From NCBI GenBank assembly GCA_014058105.1, contig JACGCM010002017.1, positions 434,001 to 498,000 of the forward strand: a DNA stretch of 64,000 nt, given 5' to 3'. Positions 46,563 through 57,576 of the stretch are shown here, one piece after another. Every line of letters starts with the position of its first letter. Within the stretch, counting starts at the first letter, position 1. The position numbers and the translations under genes are program-made. A model generated the notes under the pieces. That model saw only the letters and a list, made by a program, of their open reading frames with translations. It did not search any database and was not told where the DNA came from. The stretch comes from Kingdonia uniflora (taxonomy: Eukaryota; Streptophyta; Magnoliopsida; Ranunculales; Circaeasteraceae).

Positions 46563-47089
46563 ACAAAGATTCTGTGAATATTATTAATTTGAATAAATAT
46601 TTTTGATAAACCGCTAATGAATGTATATGTGATATTGAAGGTAAATATCCATGTATATATTGATAAGAAAATATCCGTGGATTATCTTCTTAAATATACT
46701 CCAGACATCTCCTTTTAGTATGTTTAATCACAAAGATTCATTAGTTGTTTATATCGCGTAATTTTTTACATTTATTTAGCTTCATGCATTGGTGCATATG
46801 TTCTTCTTCTTTTTGTTATCGAATGGTGTGCCCATGCCTCATGCATTGATCGATCATAGGGTTCTAGCCTTCATGATTCTTAAGAAACCATGTGTTTCAT
46901 CTTACGTTTTCAGTATAGAACATACATAGTACTTCAGAGAAATCATGCTAGTGGTGGCGGAATAATACATTAGTTAATAAGTTAATAACCATGTTCAAAC
47001 ATAAATCTAAGGTTTCAACTTTCAAAGATCTTTGTAATAAACGAACTAGAGAATCTAAATAAAACCTTGTAAAATCATATATAGCTTGG
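46563..47089. other. No gene seen
   Basis: This is the AT-rich upstream flank of the first defensin-like gene. I see no gene or repeat in it. Confidence 0.4.
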
Positions 47090-47880
47090 AGTTGAAGTTA
47101 ATCACAACCTATATATATGTATGTGTATATCTCCTTTCTTACCAAACAAAAATATAGTATATCTTCATTTTCCTCCTCTTTTACACGGAAGTTTCGCCCT
47201 CTGTTGAAGGTGGTGAGGAGTTGCTTTTATAGAGAGAGTTTGCCCAACGGCTCTCTCTTTATTCAAACGTGTGGGACGTGTCCCTGAGGATTAGGTCTCC
47301 TCAAGAGGTGGAGAGAACAAAGTGAAGACCAAGACTAAAGAAATAAACCAAGCCCAAGCCCAATGAACTTTTTGTTAAAAAGATTATGGATACCCAAGCC
47401 CAAAGGACCCAAGGACCCAAGGACCCAAGGCCCCCAGAAGAGCCAATTGCCCAATCCCAATTCCAATTCCAAGTCCGAGCCCGAGCCGGCCCGGCCTACC
47501 GGGCCGCCTGAGAGAGGTCCAAGTGTGTATAGAGTATAAAATCCTCTCACACACTCACACAACTATACACTCTCTCTATGTCACATGTTACACACATGTC
47601 ACATGGGTACTACCTTATATGTTTAGTTCTTCTATTGTTTATAAACAATGTGGGACTAAACTTTAGACTATAGTATAGGAGTCACATAAAATAGATGACC
47701 AAGAGGTCATGGGTTCAAGGCTCAAAAGAGGTATAAGTTTTGAAAAATTCCAACAACTTGGAGTTCAAGTTAATCACAACCTATATATATGTATGTGTAT
47801 ATCTCCTTTCTTACCAAACAAAAATATAGTATATCTTCATTTTCCTCCTCTTTTACACGGAAGTTTCGCCCTCTGTTGAA
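47090..47880. repeat. 118-bp direct repeats flanking a 555-bp segment
   Basis: The sequence from CTTGGAGTT to CGCCCTCTGTTGAA occurs at about 47,091-47,207 and again at 47,760-47,880, nearly identical. Between them lie four repeats of GGACCCAA or similar (about 47,405-47,430), a GC-rich patch and a TATAAAATCC site at 47,534. The repeats do not have TG...CA ends, so they are not ordinary LTRs. This could be a local duplication bracketing an insertion. Confidence 0.75.
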
Positions 47881-48179
47881 ACAATTTTCCTTAGAGAGTG
47901 TTCCATTGGTGTGCAAGATCATATTGTTCACGTATAGTATAGCCTCAAACGATGACCTATACTATCTCATAAGATGTGTACGTGAATAATTTTGAAGTAC
48001 ATCAAGAACTTTCCCTAAAGAGAATTATTCTCAACTCTTGAAGAACGACGTCGTTGTTGTACTTATATGTTTAGAATTCACTTATTTTTAGGGGTTAGAG
48101 TTAAAAAAAAAGATGTCGTAAGTTTTCTCTTCTTCCTAACTTACGTTCTTAATTATACTTTAGATCAACAATTAACTTG

Positions 48180-49140
48180 TTTTTTGTACAGGTGACCAAA
48201 ATTCTTGTGGTAGCCACGGTTGATATTTAAAGGTTTTATTTGTCTCATTTCGTGTTTGTGGAGTTTCTGGTTGTCTCAGTCGAAGACACAGATCACTGGA
48301 CAGAAGGTAAGTATTACTCTCTAATAAAAGGGAGGAGTTTTCTCTATTTTGACGTTCGAACGAGTTTTCTTGTCGTTTGAACGAAGTATCAAGTCCCCTG
48401 GAAATTTGGCCCATAGACAATTTTGACGTTCGAACGAGTTTTATTGTCGTTCGAACGAAGTATCATGTCTCCTAAAAATTTGGCCCATAGCCAATTTTCG
48501 TTCGAACGAGTTTTCTTGCCGTTTGAACGAAGTATCATGCCTCCTAGAAATTTGGCCCATAGCCAATTTTCGTTCGAACGAGATGTAAACTTTTTAGGGT
48601 TTTTGATGAAATTAGTCATGATTCGTTCGAACGACTTTTGGTCTTGTTCGAACGAATATCGAGAGAAATAGAACTACTATTTAAATAAACCCTAGTTTCT
48701 TTTTCACCCTCTTTTTTTTTTCTTGGGCAAAATATTTTTCTTTCTAAAGGCTCCAAAAGACGTTATCAGAGAGGAAGAAGAACTGAAGATCAATCAATCA
48801 TCTTTTGATCTTAAGATTGATGTTGAGTTAGGGTTTCAAAGACTTCCCAATTATTTGTTCAAGAGCTATTCTAGAAGAAGTTTCTTGGTGAGACATCAAA
48901 ACAGGCTGTTGCGAGAATAAAAGAAGTTTCTTGGTGAGAGATCAAGAAGAGTTGTTGTGAGAACAAGAAGAAGGTGGAGCGCGAAGCTTTAGTCAGAAGA
49001 GTGATAATCTTGAGACTAGGTTATTAAATATGTAAGTGTAATTCAGTATAACTCTTTTTGATTAGTAAAACTTTTGGTTGTCGTGATCCTCGACAACGAC
49101 TTGTGGTTTTTCTCCTGAGTAAGGAGTTTCCACAGGGTGA
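48180..49140 (+). mobile_element. Copia-type LTR remnant with palindrome arrays
   Basis: The U3-like part carries nine TTCGAA/TTTGAA-centred near-palindromes (48,351-48,656). A TATA-like CTATTTAAATAAACCC follows at about 48,679, then a long leader-like region and the phrase TTGTGGTTTTTCTCCTGAG with AGGAGTTTCCACA (about 49,102-49,134), which resembles the U5 end of plant Copia LTRs. No internal coding region remains and the left boundary is unclear. Confidence 0.55.
48351..48656. repeat. Four palindrome pairs at 21-bp spacing plus one single, super-repeat about 72 bp
   Basis: The pairs start at 48,351/48,372, 48,425/48,446, 48,497/48,518 and 48,622/48,643, with a single at 48,569. Each 14-mer is a variant of GTCGTTCGAACGAC, and within pairs the centres are 21 bp apart. 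The first four units repeat every 72-74 bp together with the phrase AAATTTGGCCCATAG. Confidence 0.92.
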
Positions 49141-49287
49141 ACATTTGCTTGCGTCCTTTAATTCCTTGTCTTTGCTTTTGATTGTTTCTGTTTAACCTTA
49201 GACTATTGATTGATAGGAATTGTTCTGACCTATTTTCTCGAAATACATTAATTACGAGCACATAGAATTTCAGATATTTGATAATCA

Positions 49288-49850
49288 TAAGGAACTGTAC
49301 GTGTTACAATTCTGAAGGAGCTATATATATTGCCGTCCTTTATATGTTCCGAACTTGTGTGTACCTCCCACGGATTATAATTGTGTTTACAAAATTCTTA
49401 ATTATAAATTGGTATTAATTAATCCATCAATGAGTAGCATTTCTTGAACTATATTGTGTCGTCTGAGCTTTGGCAGAACCGTAGAGTTATTAATTTTATT
49501 TGTAGAGTTGGTACTGTGGAATGATGACTAAGAATTGAACTCCTATCAGGTTCTGTGGATTAATCTGTTTCCCGTATAAATGATTTACATGCCGTTCTGG
49601 AACTTGTGAATTGTATGTTATTTACTTTTACTTATCTATCAGGCTTTCAGCAAATTTTACGTAACATCATGACAGAAAGGTGTTTCTGCAAACCTTAAAA
49701 CTGTAAAGATTAATCTTTAGTCTCTCCCATGATCTCATTTTGGTTCGACGTGCTAAAAGTACGTATTATTGCGCTTGGCTTCGAGTTAGTATATGGCTGT
49801 AAAATGGACTATAACATTACAGTTATCATGGCCATGGAGTTCAAGTTTAG
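49288..49850. repeat. Duplicated segments A (copy 2) and C (copy 1)
   Basis: 49,288-49,557 matches 45,214-45,495. 49,642-49,850 (CAGCAAATTTTACGTAACAT and onward to TATGGCTGTAAAATGGACTA) matches 56,928-57,115. The segments bracket a fragmentary copy of the defensin-like locus that has lost its gene. Confidence 0.85.
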
Positions 49851-50626
49851 CTTGTCTTAACAGTTATATTGAATGACAAGGGTGATGGATCAGATGACCA
49901 AATAGCTTTTACAACCCCATTGCTTTTGATAACGCTTATTGCTAACACAAATTACAATGATGCGCGGAATCACAGGGTTTGATCATTTCTCCCTTGAATG
50001 AAAAAAGTCATTCATAGAGCAATGAGGAAAAATATATAATGTAGGCATATATTAAGAAGACTTTGCCGCAGGCCGGGCTCACAAACTTATAGATATAAAT
50101 AGTTGGAGAATCATTATTGGAAACAAGAAATATGATGTTGTTCAACCCTGTCTCTGGTCTCCTGGTCTTATTGAGCTATTTCTTGCTACACGAGGAGAGC
50201 TTACAGATTCACACCTTTGTTTTACAGTATTTACAAAAATTTAGAGGGAATAACAACACAGTTGAAAAAGAATAACAATACTGCAGCAGGAATTCCTCTA
50301 TAGAGGTGCTATTCTGAGACTTAAACTAACAAAAAAGAAATCGGTATCGACAATATTTGATTGAAATACATAAATTATACCCAAAAAGGTAATAAATACT
50401 TTCAAACTCAACCAAGTTGTCATCATTCGACTTCAGTCTGAAGTTGATAGAGCTAAGGAAGAAGCAGCAGCACAAACATAGTCATATACAATCACCTAAT
50501 AATGCAACTCAACTTTTAACTTTAGAAATCCAATATTTTTTTCGAACATATAGGAAGATAGATAAGCCTTCTTGACTTGCTTACTAAGAACAAGAGAAAT
50601 TAAGGAGATAAAATCGGCAACGCATC
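49851..50626. other. Downstream flank of the F-box gene; no gene seen
   Basis: This stretch is AT-rich. I see no coding sequence, repeat or RNA gene in it. Confidence 0.4.
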
Positions 50627-51861
50627 TCATTCCAAACTCGGTTTAATCCATACTGATAGGCGATGATCATATTTATCTCTGCAGTATGGACGCCAATACT
50701 CAATCATCTTCTCTTCATTAAAATCGTAGATTCCAATTCTGAGACAAGGTTTTTACCCTGCAAAGAAGTAGATACAACCACCTTTTAATCCCGGGTACTC
50801 CAATGATGAAAGAGCAAACGATGATTTCACACCCACAAAGACAGCAAAGTCACCAAAATTATTCAGCTTCTTCCACTCCCGAATACTAAAATCAAACTTG
50901 TAGACTTCAAACATTTCATCGCAGTGATGCCTAACCAAGAGAAGCTCATCGGCTACCTCTACTAGGTAGAAAGCATTAGACATTCTAAACCATGGCAACG
51001 GCAAAGAATAATAGTCTGGCAATGTAAGTTTTGCTCCTTTGGACGTGAACTACTTACATCACATATCCAAAGTTCTCTGCCCCAAGTGAGAGCATAAAAT
51101 TGACATTTAAAATGCACGATGCTGCAGTAACCACGTCTATCCATACCATGTTCTTCTAAGGGAGTCCAAGTGTTGTCTCCAAGTTTAGCAAACGACAATT
51201 TCCTTTGATCGTTTATGATCATAACAATGCAATTGTTATGGCTTCTTGATGGCAATGGACTAGATGATAAAACTGTGTTGCGAATCAAACGGTTAAACGG
51301 CGGGAGTTGGATCCTAACACGGGTAAGTGGATTGAGCAAGTTCATAGTATATTCATGACTCCTATTCCTATAATTCTGAACGATCAACCATCCAAAGGGA
51401 GAAACCTCAAGACAAAAACTGCACTCATGAAGCATCTTGGGAGGTAAACGAAGATAGTAAAATTTTTTGGTCGATATACTGAAGAAGGTGTCTCTGTCGG
51501 TGGGTACTTCTTTGGGGAACATCGCCCAAGGTAGATTACGAATCCCAGAGCGACAGTTCTTCTCAAGCATAACGGATCGCCAAGCCTTGCAAACTGTTCC
51601 AAACCTGAGAAAATCTTCAATAAGAGAAAACCAACTTGCAATGTGGCAAATAAGATCCCCTGGTAATTGAGACCAATCAGGCGTGCTGTATGTAATTCTC
51701 TTTATTTTTCCCAAGGGGCTAACAATTGAACTTGAAAAAAAAATCCAAAAAAATCGCAATAACAAACATACTACTCCAAACAAACTGAAATCCATGTACG
51801 TGTATGTAGTTCTCTTTATTTTTCTAGAAGAGCCAATGTTTGAACTTGGACAAGATTTCAT
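50627..51861 (-). pseudogene. F-box protein with DUF295-type C-terminal domain, two frame breaks
   Basis: This encodes an SCF ubiquitin-ligase substrate receptor type. From the ATG at 51,861 (just after a TTCCAGCAG acceptor, so a 5' UTR intron is likely) the frame is open for 299 codons. The F-box is WSQLPGDLICHIASWFSLIE with DFLRFGTVCKAWRSV. The DUF295/KIB-type beta-propeller region follows (MNLLNPLTRVRIQLPPF, FAKLGDNTWTPLEE, FYALTWGRELWICDV). A one-base break near 51,035 moves to LTLPDYYSLPLPWFRMSNAF and VADELLLVRHHCDEMF, and a second near 50,755 to LRIGIYDFNEEKMIEYWRPY, ending HRLSVWIKPSLE at 50,627. The N-terminus contains a 114-bp tandem duplication (51,719-51,734 against 51,833-51,848). 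It is either a young pseudogene or holds two assembly errors. Confidence 0.85.
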
Positions 51862-52050
51862 TGTTCAAAACCTGCTGGAAAAAAATATATACGTACATTA
51901 AGTTTCTCTCTAAAGATAACATAGAAAATAATTTCTGTACTAATTGAAATCGTAAGGAACAATGGTATTACCTTTGAAATCGAGCTTGTGTGTGTGGGGT
52001 TTTGGACAACTAGGGTTTATTTTGATGAGAACTAATAGGTTTCGAAAATA
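51862..52050 (-). promoter_or_regulatory. Likely 5' UTR intron and leader of the F-box gene
   Basis: On the minus strand, CTCGATTTCAAAG is followed by the donor GTAATACC near 51,970. The matching acceptor CCAGCAG lies near 51,875, 13 bp before the ATG. The leader upstream reads AACCCTAGTTG. Confidence 0.45.
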
Positions 52051-53100
52051 AGTGAAGAAAAGAGATGAGTAAAAAGAAAGAACACTATCTTTTTAAAGAA
52101 GAATACCTCCTAATCCGGTAGGAATCAAATTACTGTAAATCTAGTCTAAATAAGAATAAAGAAAAACTGCTAAATTGATAGTTATGCATAGCCCGTTCTT
52201 AATATGAGGGCCCAAGCAGCCCAGATCTAAACTGTTTCTAAAAACTGGGTTGTTTTTTTAGGAAGAAAACTGGCTTTTGCATGTAAGGTCAGGGTTTGAA
52301 TTTAGTTTTGGCTTTTAAGGAGAACGGTTGCCATGGAGAAAAGGTTTAAAGTTTTGATTTTCAATATTCGGTTCACTTACAAAGACTACTGCTAAAGTTA
52401 TACCGTAGCTTTGGCTGAAGTTAGTACTTGCCAGGGAATACTGAGGTATAGTGGGGAGCAATTGTCACTTTGTAGGCCTAATACAAGTTCAGTATTGTAC
52501 AATTATTCTCGCAAGAGTTCGTAGTTAGGGTGAACTTTCAACCAAAAAGGATAGCTAATATTATGGAGATTTCCTTATACAAAGAATAGAGCAAGAAAAT
52601 GTTTATACCTGTGGTTCTAGAGATCTTCTCAAAGACGACAATAAGTGGTTCTTAGTTTGGGGCTTGACACATCTCACCAGAGGAGGGAACCACTCAACTC
52701 TCTCTAGGTCTCTTCTCCCTCTTCCTTTAGAGCTGCTAGGGTTTAGTAGATGGAGGAGGAGGTTCTGAAAAAAGACCTAGAGGTGTTCAGACTCACGTGA
52801 CTTGTGTAAAGTCTGAATCACCCCCGCGGGGTTTTAGGCTCCACCTTTCCGTGTGGGCCTGACATAAAGTATTATTGACTGTATAACTGTTTTTGACGTA
52901 GGTTATGGGTTGTTAAACGAGCTCTCTCCTGATACTCTCTCGTCCAGGGACGGGGGAGCCTTCTACGACCTACTGACACGGGGGTAGCGGGAGCGTGCTC
53001 CTACTGCATATATATTGGGCAAGACAGGTTGATGTACTCAAAGATCAAACACAAATCATTTACTCTAAATTGATCTCTCTTATTCAATAACTTCAAATAA
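52051..53100. other. No gene recognised
   Basis: This is intergenic. A moderately GC-rich part at 52,640-52,990 may belong to an unidentified transposon. No protein motif is seen. Confidence 0.35.
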
Positions 53101-53106
53101 CAAAAT

Positions 53107-53298
53107 TGTTAGGAATATATAGTTTGATTTTGGTGTGGAACCAAACTGGGTTGGGACAGCCCCACCGGACACCTAACTTAACTCACAAGCCTTGAGGAGA
53201 GAGTTTTATAAAGAGTTATATAAGCTTATTAGGATTCTCCCTAATGTAACTTTGGTCCATATCAATATCAATATATCAATAATAAGCTCTATCTTCTC
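53107..53298 (+). mobile_element. Copia LTR fragment
   Basis: It begins TGTTAGGAATATATAG, continues ACCAAACTGGGTTGGGACAG, and holds TATATAAGC and AATATCAATAATAAG, the head, promoter and polyadenylation region of a Copia LTR similar to that at 33,642. It is cut at 53,298 by the next LTR. Confidence 0.65.
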
Positions 53299-53857
53299 TG
53301 TTGAGAATCGAGGTAGCTAGTCTCTTCTACGACATGAACGAAATGTAAAAATCGTTGAACAAGTAATAAATTAATAAAGAACAAAACAAGGACAAAAGGA
53401 TTTGCCCGGAGGAGGGAAGTAGAAAACCCTTCCGGATAAAAACTACTCCCCGCGAACAATCCACTATGATCAAATAGGTTACAAACAATCTCTCCAAGCT
53501 TCATCAAGCTTTAATGGAGTCTCTCAAACCCTAGTTCTCTCTAGAATTTAAACTCACTGAAATACAATAAGAAACACCCCTAGTATCCCTTATATAAATG
53601 GGAAGTTATTACATTAAATTAAACTCAAAGTACGGATCACGAGACAAACCAACGACTTCACTCTAACCTTCTAAAACTGGGTTTACGAAGTCTATTCGAA
53701 CAGAGATCAAAGTATGTTCGAATAAAGTGGGCTCTGAGACATCCGCCTATTCAAACAGAACATTGAAAAACTATTTTTTCCTTCCGTCTTCGATCCTCGC
53801 TCGTCCTACAAACTCCGATGAACTTCCACGAACATAATTCAAGTTCATACCTTAAAA
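53299..53857 (-). mobile_element. 3' LTR of a second Copia element
   Basis: On the minus strand it starts TTTTAAGGTATGAACTTG just after the polypurine tract AAGTGGGAGA (53,859-53,868) and ends TCGATTCTCAACA at 53,299, about 559 bp. It carries TTTATATAAGGG as a TATA region near 53,595. Two TTCGAA-centred palindromes (53,695 and 53,717) in its U3 lie 22 bp apart. Confidence 0.75.
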
Positions 53858-53929
53858 ATCTCCCACTTGAAATCGAATCTATCGTAACCCATCCCTAGAT
53901 CTTCAAATAAAATGTTCGCACCACCTGAA

Positions 53930-55011
53930 CCTTCAATCATGAAGACCCACAGAAGTTGTGCATGTCGTCAACTTCTAAAAAGTCACCACCTTCGTAAACA
54001 TATCGGTCGGATTAATATCAGTATGAATCTTCACAAGCTTCAACACACCGTTCTCGAGGAGTAAGCGAATATAATGATATCGAATATCAATATGTTTGGT
54101 CCTAGAGTGAAAAATCACATTTTTCGCTAAGTGTATCGCGTTTTGACTATTGATATACAACTTAGAAAGATGTTGTTCTTTAACAAGTTCTTTCATCAAC
54201 CCTTTAAACCAAACCATATCCTTGCACGCTTTCGTAATCGCAACATATTATGCCTCCGTCGTAGACAAAACTACAATCTTGTGTAGCCTCGAAACTCATG
54301 TAACCGCACCACTTCCTAATGTAAATACGAAACCACTAGTGCTCTTCCATCTATCAATGTCACCCGCCATATCAGAACCAACGAAACCCTGTAAGCATAT
54401 CTGAGAACCTCCATAGCATAATGTCATATCTTGAGTCCCCTTTAGATACCTAAGTATCCATTTCACAGCTCTCCAATGCTCCTTGCCTGAATTACTCATA
54501 TACCTACTAACAACTCTTACTACTTGGGTAATATCCATTCTCGTACAAATCATAGCGTACATAAGGCTACCAACCGCTGATTGGTAAGAATTAACCTTCC
54601 GCATCTCATCGCAATCCTTTTGCGTCTTCGGACAGCATTGCTTTGACAATTTACAGTGACCTCTCAATGGTGTACTAACAACCTTAGAAACATCCCTATT
54701 AAACCTCTTAAGTACTTTGCCGATGTACTCAGCTTGAAATAACTTTAATTCTCGCCGCTTTCTGTCTCGTATAACACGCATGCCAAGAACTTGTTTTGCA
54801 GCACCCAAGTCCTTCATAGCAAACCCTCAGGACAACTGTTCCTTCAACTTGGCAATCTCTCCCATGTCGGCACTTGCTACCAACATATCATCTACATACA
54901 GAAATAGAAAGATATATGAGTTTCTCGTATTCTTGATAAAACAACAGTGATCCGCATTGCATTTCAAATAACCATTTCTAAACTGATCAATCGCTGTCTG
55001 TGGTTCAGAAC
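53930..55011 (-). pseudogene. Second Copia element: RT end and RNase H
   Basis: From about 55,011 the minus strand reads NGYLKCNADHCCFIK, then YIFLFLYVDDMLVASADMGE with the intact polymerase motif YVDD. After a stop at about 54,829 it continues MKDLGAAKQVLGMRVIRDRK, AEYIGKVLKRF, SAVGSLMYAMICTRMDI and HWRAVKWILRYLKGTQDM. RNase H is GFVGSDMAGDIDRWKSTSGF, then in another frame VVLSTTEA.YVAITKACKDM, HLAKNVIFHSRTKHIDIRYH and NPTDMFTKVV. Stops and frameshifts inactivate it. The integrase, protease and gag are missing; the left end is lost at about 55,011. Confidence 0.9.
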
Positions 55012-55770
55012 AACTAGTTCATGCCGCTCTAAACCATTCGTTATGACAATGCGTTTAGATGAGAACTTAAATTCCACAACGATAAGAAGTAAGAATTAAA
55101 TTCTAAATGTGATACTAGCCAAAATAGCAGGTTTGAGATTAGGGTTTTAGGTCTGGGCTATTCCTACGACCTAAGTTAAATATATTTATTTATCCAAGCA
55201 TGGACAAAAAGAAACCCTAGAATGCGAATCTTCTGTGCACAACCCTAGACTCTAATCACCAACCTCGTTATTACAGTATGATTATTATTTTTATCTCACC
55301 GGCAGTTAATGTGTTAAGTGTTCTCTAACACATATCACACCAGCAATAAGAACGTTTATCGCACCTTCCTAGTCCCTGGCCAATTTTCCTTGCACTTACT
55401 ACGGCTCCTTTTATCAGAGAGTCTGTCCTTTTCATCAAAACAACAAACGTCGTAATGATGGGGCCGTGGAAATGAAATTTGGATCTCAAACTTAAAAGAG
55501 CCTAAACGTTGGCTTCTACGTAGTTAAGGATTCGAAGGAAAACAAATTCCAATGTCGTTCAATTAAAGAAGGTTTATAGGTGGATGAAGAATCATGTTCC
55601 AATTCATAGGTTCTCAAGTTTCAAGAGCTAAGTGCATGATAATGTGCTGTAAACAATATTTGATCTCCATAGCTAGAGTAAAGAAGACCACAATAGATCA
55701 TTCCGAAAATAAAATCTTTAAGACTACATAGAATTATTCATAGACATAATAAAATTCTACCAACACATCC
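55012..55770. other. No gene recognised
   Basis: This DNA lies between the Copia remnant and the second defensin-like gene. I see no coding sequence or repeat in it. Confidence 0.4.
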
Positions 55771-55778
55771 AATTTCTC

Positions 55779-56571
55779 TCATGCTTTTGGAGGTCCACAA
55801 CCTCCCTTTACGCACACACAGTCACCAGAGTACTCACTAATACTGCAGCTTCCTACAGACCCCGGCAAATCGTTAGCGCATCTGCTGCGACACCTTACAT
55901 CAGATGGTCTTCCACTGGCATCATAATCACAACAAGGGCTCCTAGCATCATAGCAAAATGCTCCAATGTACTTTGTGATACGTTGACATCTTCCAGCGGA
56001 CTCGGCATTCTCCACTGTATTACCAAAATAATCATCTCATTAATTGTAGTTCCAATCCTAAGAGGAAAAAAACTTGAACAATCTATGCAACTCAAAAGAA
56101 ACTACAAAATTTTTGCGTAATACATATGTTTAGGTTAATTGTTTGGACGAAAAATATTCAACAATTTGTCGAATATGTTTTGTTTTTATATAAAAACTTT
56201 AAAGATCACAAACACGTAATTTTGCTTAAATAATTCGCTTCATCTCAAATAGAGATTTTAGAATGAGCAATCGCCTAGTATAAAATCAACGTGCAACTAT
56301 GTACATGAATCACCCCGTATTTCGAGTTTATGTTCATGTACAAACATAACTTCGAATTGATCAAAATATCGTTTGGCTTTTCCAAAAAATGTGTACGACT
56401 AAGATTGGGGCTTTCGTTTAATAGGCATGTGGGGCATTTAGCAAGCTTCGAGTGCCAAAAGAGGGAGGGAAAGAGATAAATTAACTAGATTGTTAAAAAT
56501 GTTGATGAACCTGAGGAAAAGATGAGAAGAAGTGCAAAGAGGAAAGCAAAGGTGAATGAAAGCTTGGCCAT
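55779..56571 (-). CDS. Small secreted cysteine-rich peptide, defensin-like (copy 2)
   Basis: The exons are 56,511-56,571 and 55,779-56,014, with the same donor (CTCAG/GTTCA) and acceptor (ATACAG) context as its paralog. The product is 98 residues. The signal peptide is MAKLSFTFAFLFALLLIFSS. The mature part has ten cysteines: GRC, AFC, an extra adjacent pair SPCCDYD, then CRSRC, GSC, GDCVC and GGC. Compared with the 80-residue copy 1 it has a longer loop carrying the extra pair and an added C-terminal GPPKA tail. The CxxxC and CxC core is kept, so the defensin-type fold is likely retained, with one additional disulphide possible. A TATA word (GAGCTATATATG, about 56,628-56,637) is shared with copy 1. 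No defect is seen. Confidence 0.82.
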
Positions 56572-56841
56572 GTTGACAAGTAACAACTCAACTCAAATAT
56601 GATTCATGCTTGTGCTCTTAGACGGGCATATATAGCTCAACAGTACATGCCTCTAAGCTCTGTATATAGCTCAAGAGGTACATGCATCTAAATTATGACG
56701 AATATTTTGCTAATGAATGTTTGTTGTGTCCGGATTCGCTGAGGAAGATTTTCGTTGAGGAGCTGAGGACCTGATCAGAAGATGCCATTTGTTCATTTTT
56801 ATTAAAATCATGAAAACATGTTACGATCCAAATACATAGCA

Positions 56842-57115
56842 AAACTGCAAAATGAGAACTTTTATTGTCACATGCATCTTATTGTCACCACCGCCAACTC
56901 TTAGAACTCATGACCTCTCTCAGCAAATTTTACGTAACATCGTGACAGAAATGTGTTTCTGTAAACTATAAAACTGTAAAGATTAATCTTTAGTCTCTCT
57001 CTCCCATGATTTCATTTTGGTTCGACTCGAACGTGTAATTGCGCTTGGCTTCGAGTTAGTATATGGCTGTAAAATGGACTATAACATTACAGTTATTATA
57101 TTCATAGGGTTCAAG
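56842..57115. repeat. Duplicated segments B and C (copy 2)
   Basis: 56,842-56,927 matches 45,692-45,775 (AAAACTGCAAAATGAGAACT). It is joined directly to 56,928-57,115, which matches 49,642-49,850. The junction of B and C here differs from the order at the other two places. Confidence 0.85.
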
Positions 57116-57576
57116 TTTTGCTATTACCAAAATGCTCGTATAAAAGAATATTTTCATGAATTTAAGAATAAATAATTAATATGATGGGATCAATTGGGTT
57201 TATTTGAGGCTATCTTCGTCGCCTATTTTACGATGCTTAGTGCAACGTTTTACAATCTCCAATGGTTCTCTACAACTTCTATATCAAGAAAATCGATGCA
57301 GTCACATTAATAAACTCATAGACGATGTAACAAGAACCATGTAATTTGTACTAACAGAAAGAGTGTTGAATACAGTTATCTTGGCTTGTTGCTATGTTTG
57401 GCATCAAGAGAAACATGAAGAAGAAGATGAGATAGAAGAACATTTCTACGGTTTCTTTCTTTTGGGAGAAGTTTGGGCAGAAATTGGGTATTGCTCGCGA
57501 AGGATTACTACTCGTATACCAATGATCAAACAATAATGATACAAGTGAATCAAAGAACCATAGTGATAAATATTTA
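57116..57576. other. Downstream flank of the TPR gene; no gene seen
   Basis: AT-rich; I see no coding sequence that I trust. AATAAATAATTAA near 57,167 is too far to be a likely polyadenylation signal for the TPR gene. Confidence 0.4.

Noticed and set aside
47697..47730. tRNA-like B box (GGGTTCAAGGC) as a SINE or tRNA gene
   Set aside because: No A box at correct distance and no cloverleaf could be drawn.
48351..48656. CRISPR-like array (regular repeats with spacers)
   Set aside because: The repeats are 14-bp palindromes with 7-bp spacers in a plant LTR, too short, and there are no cas genes.
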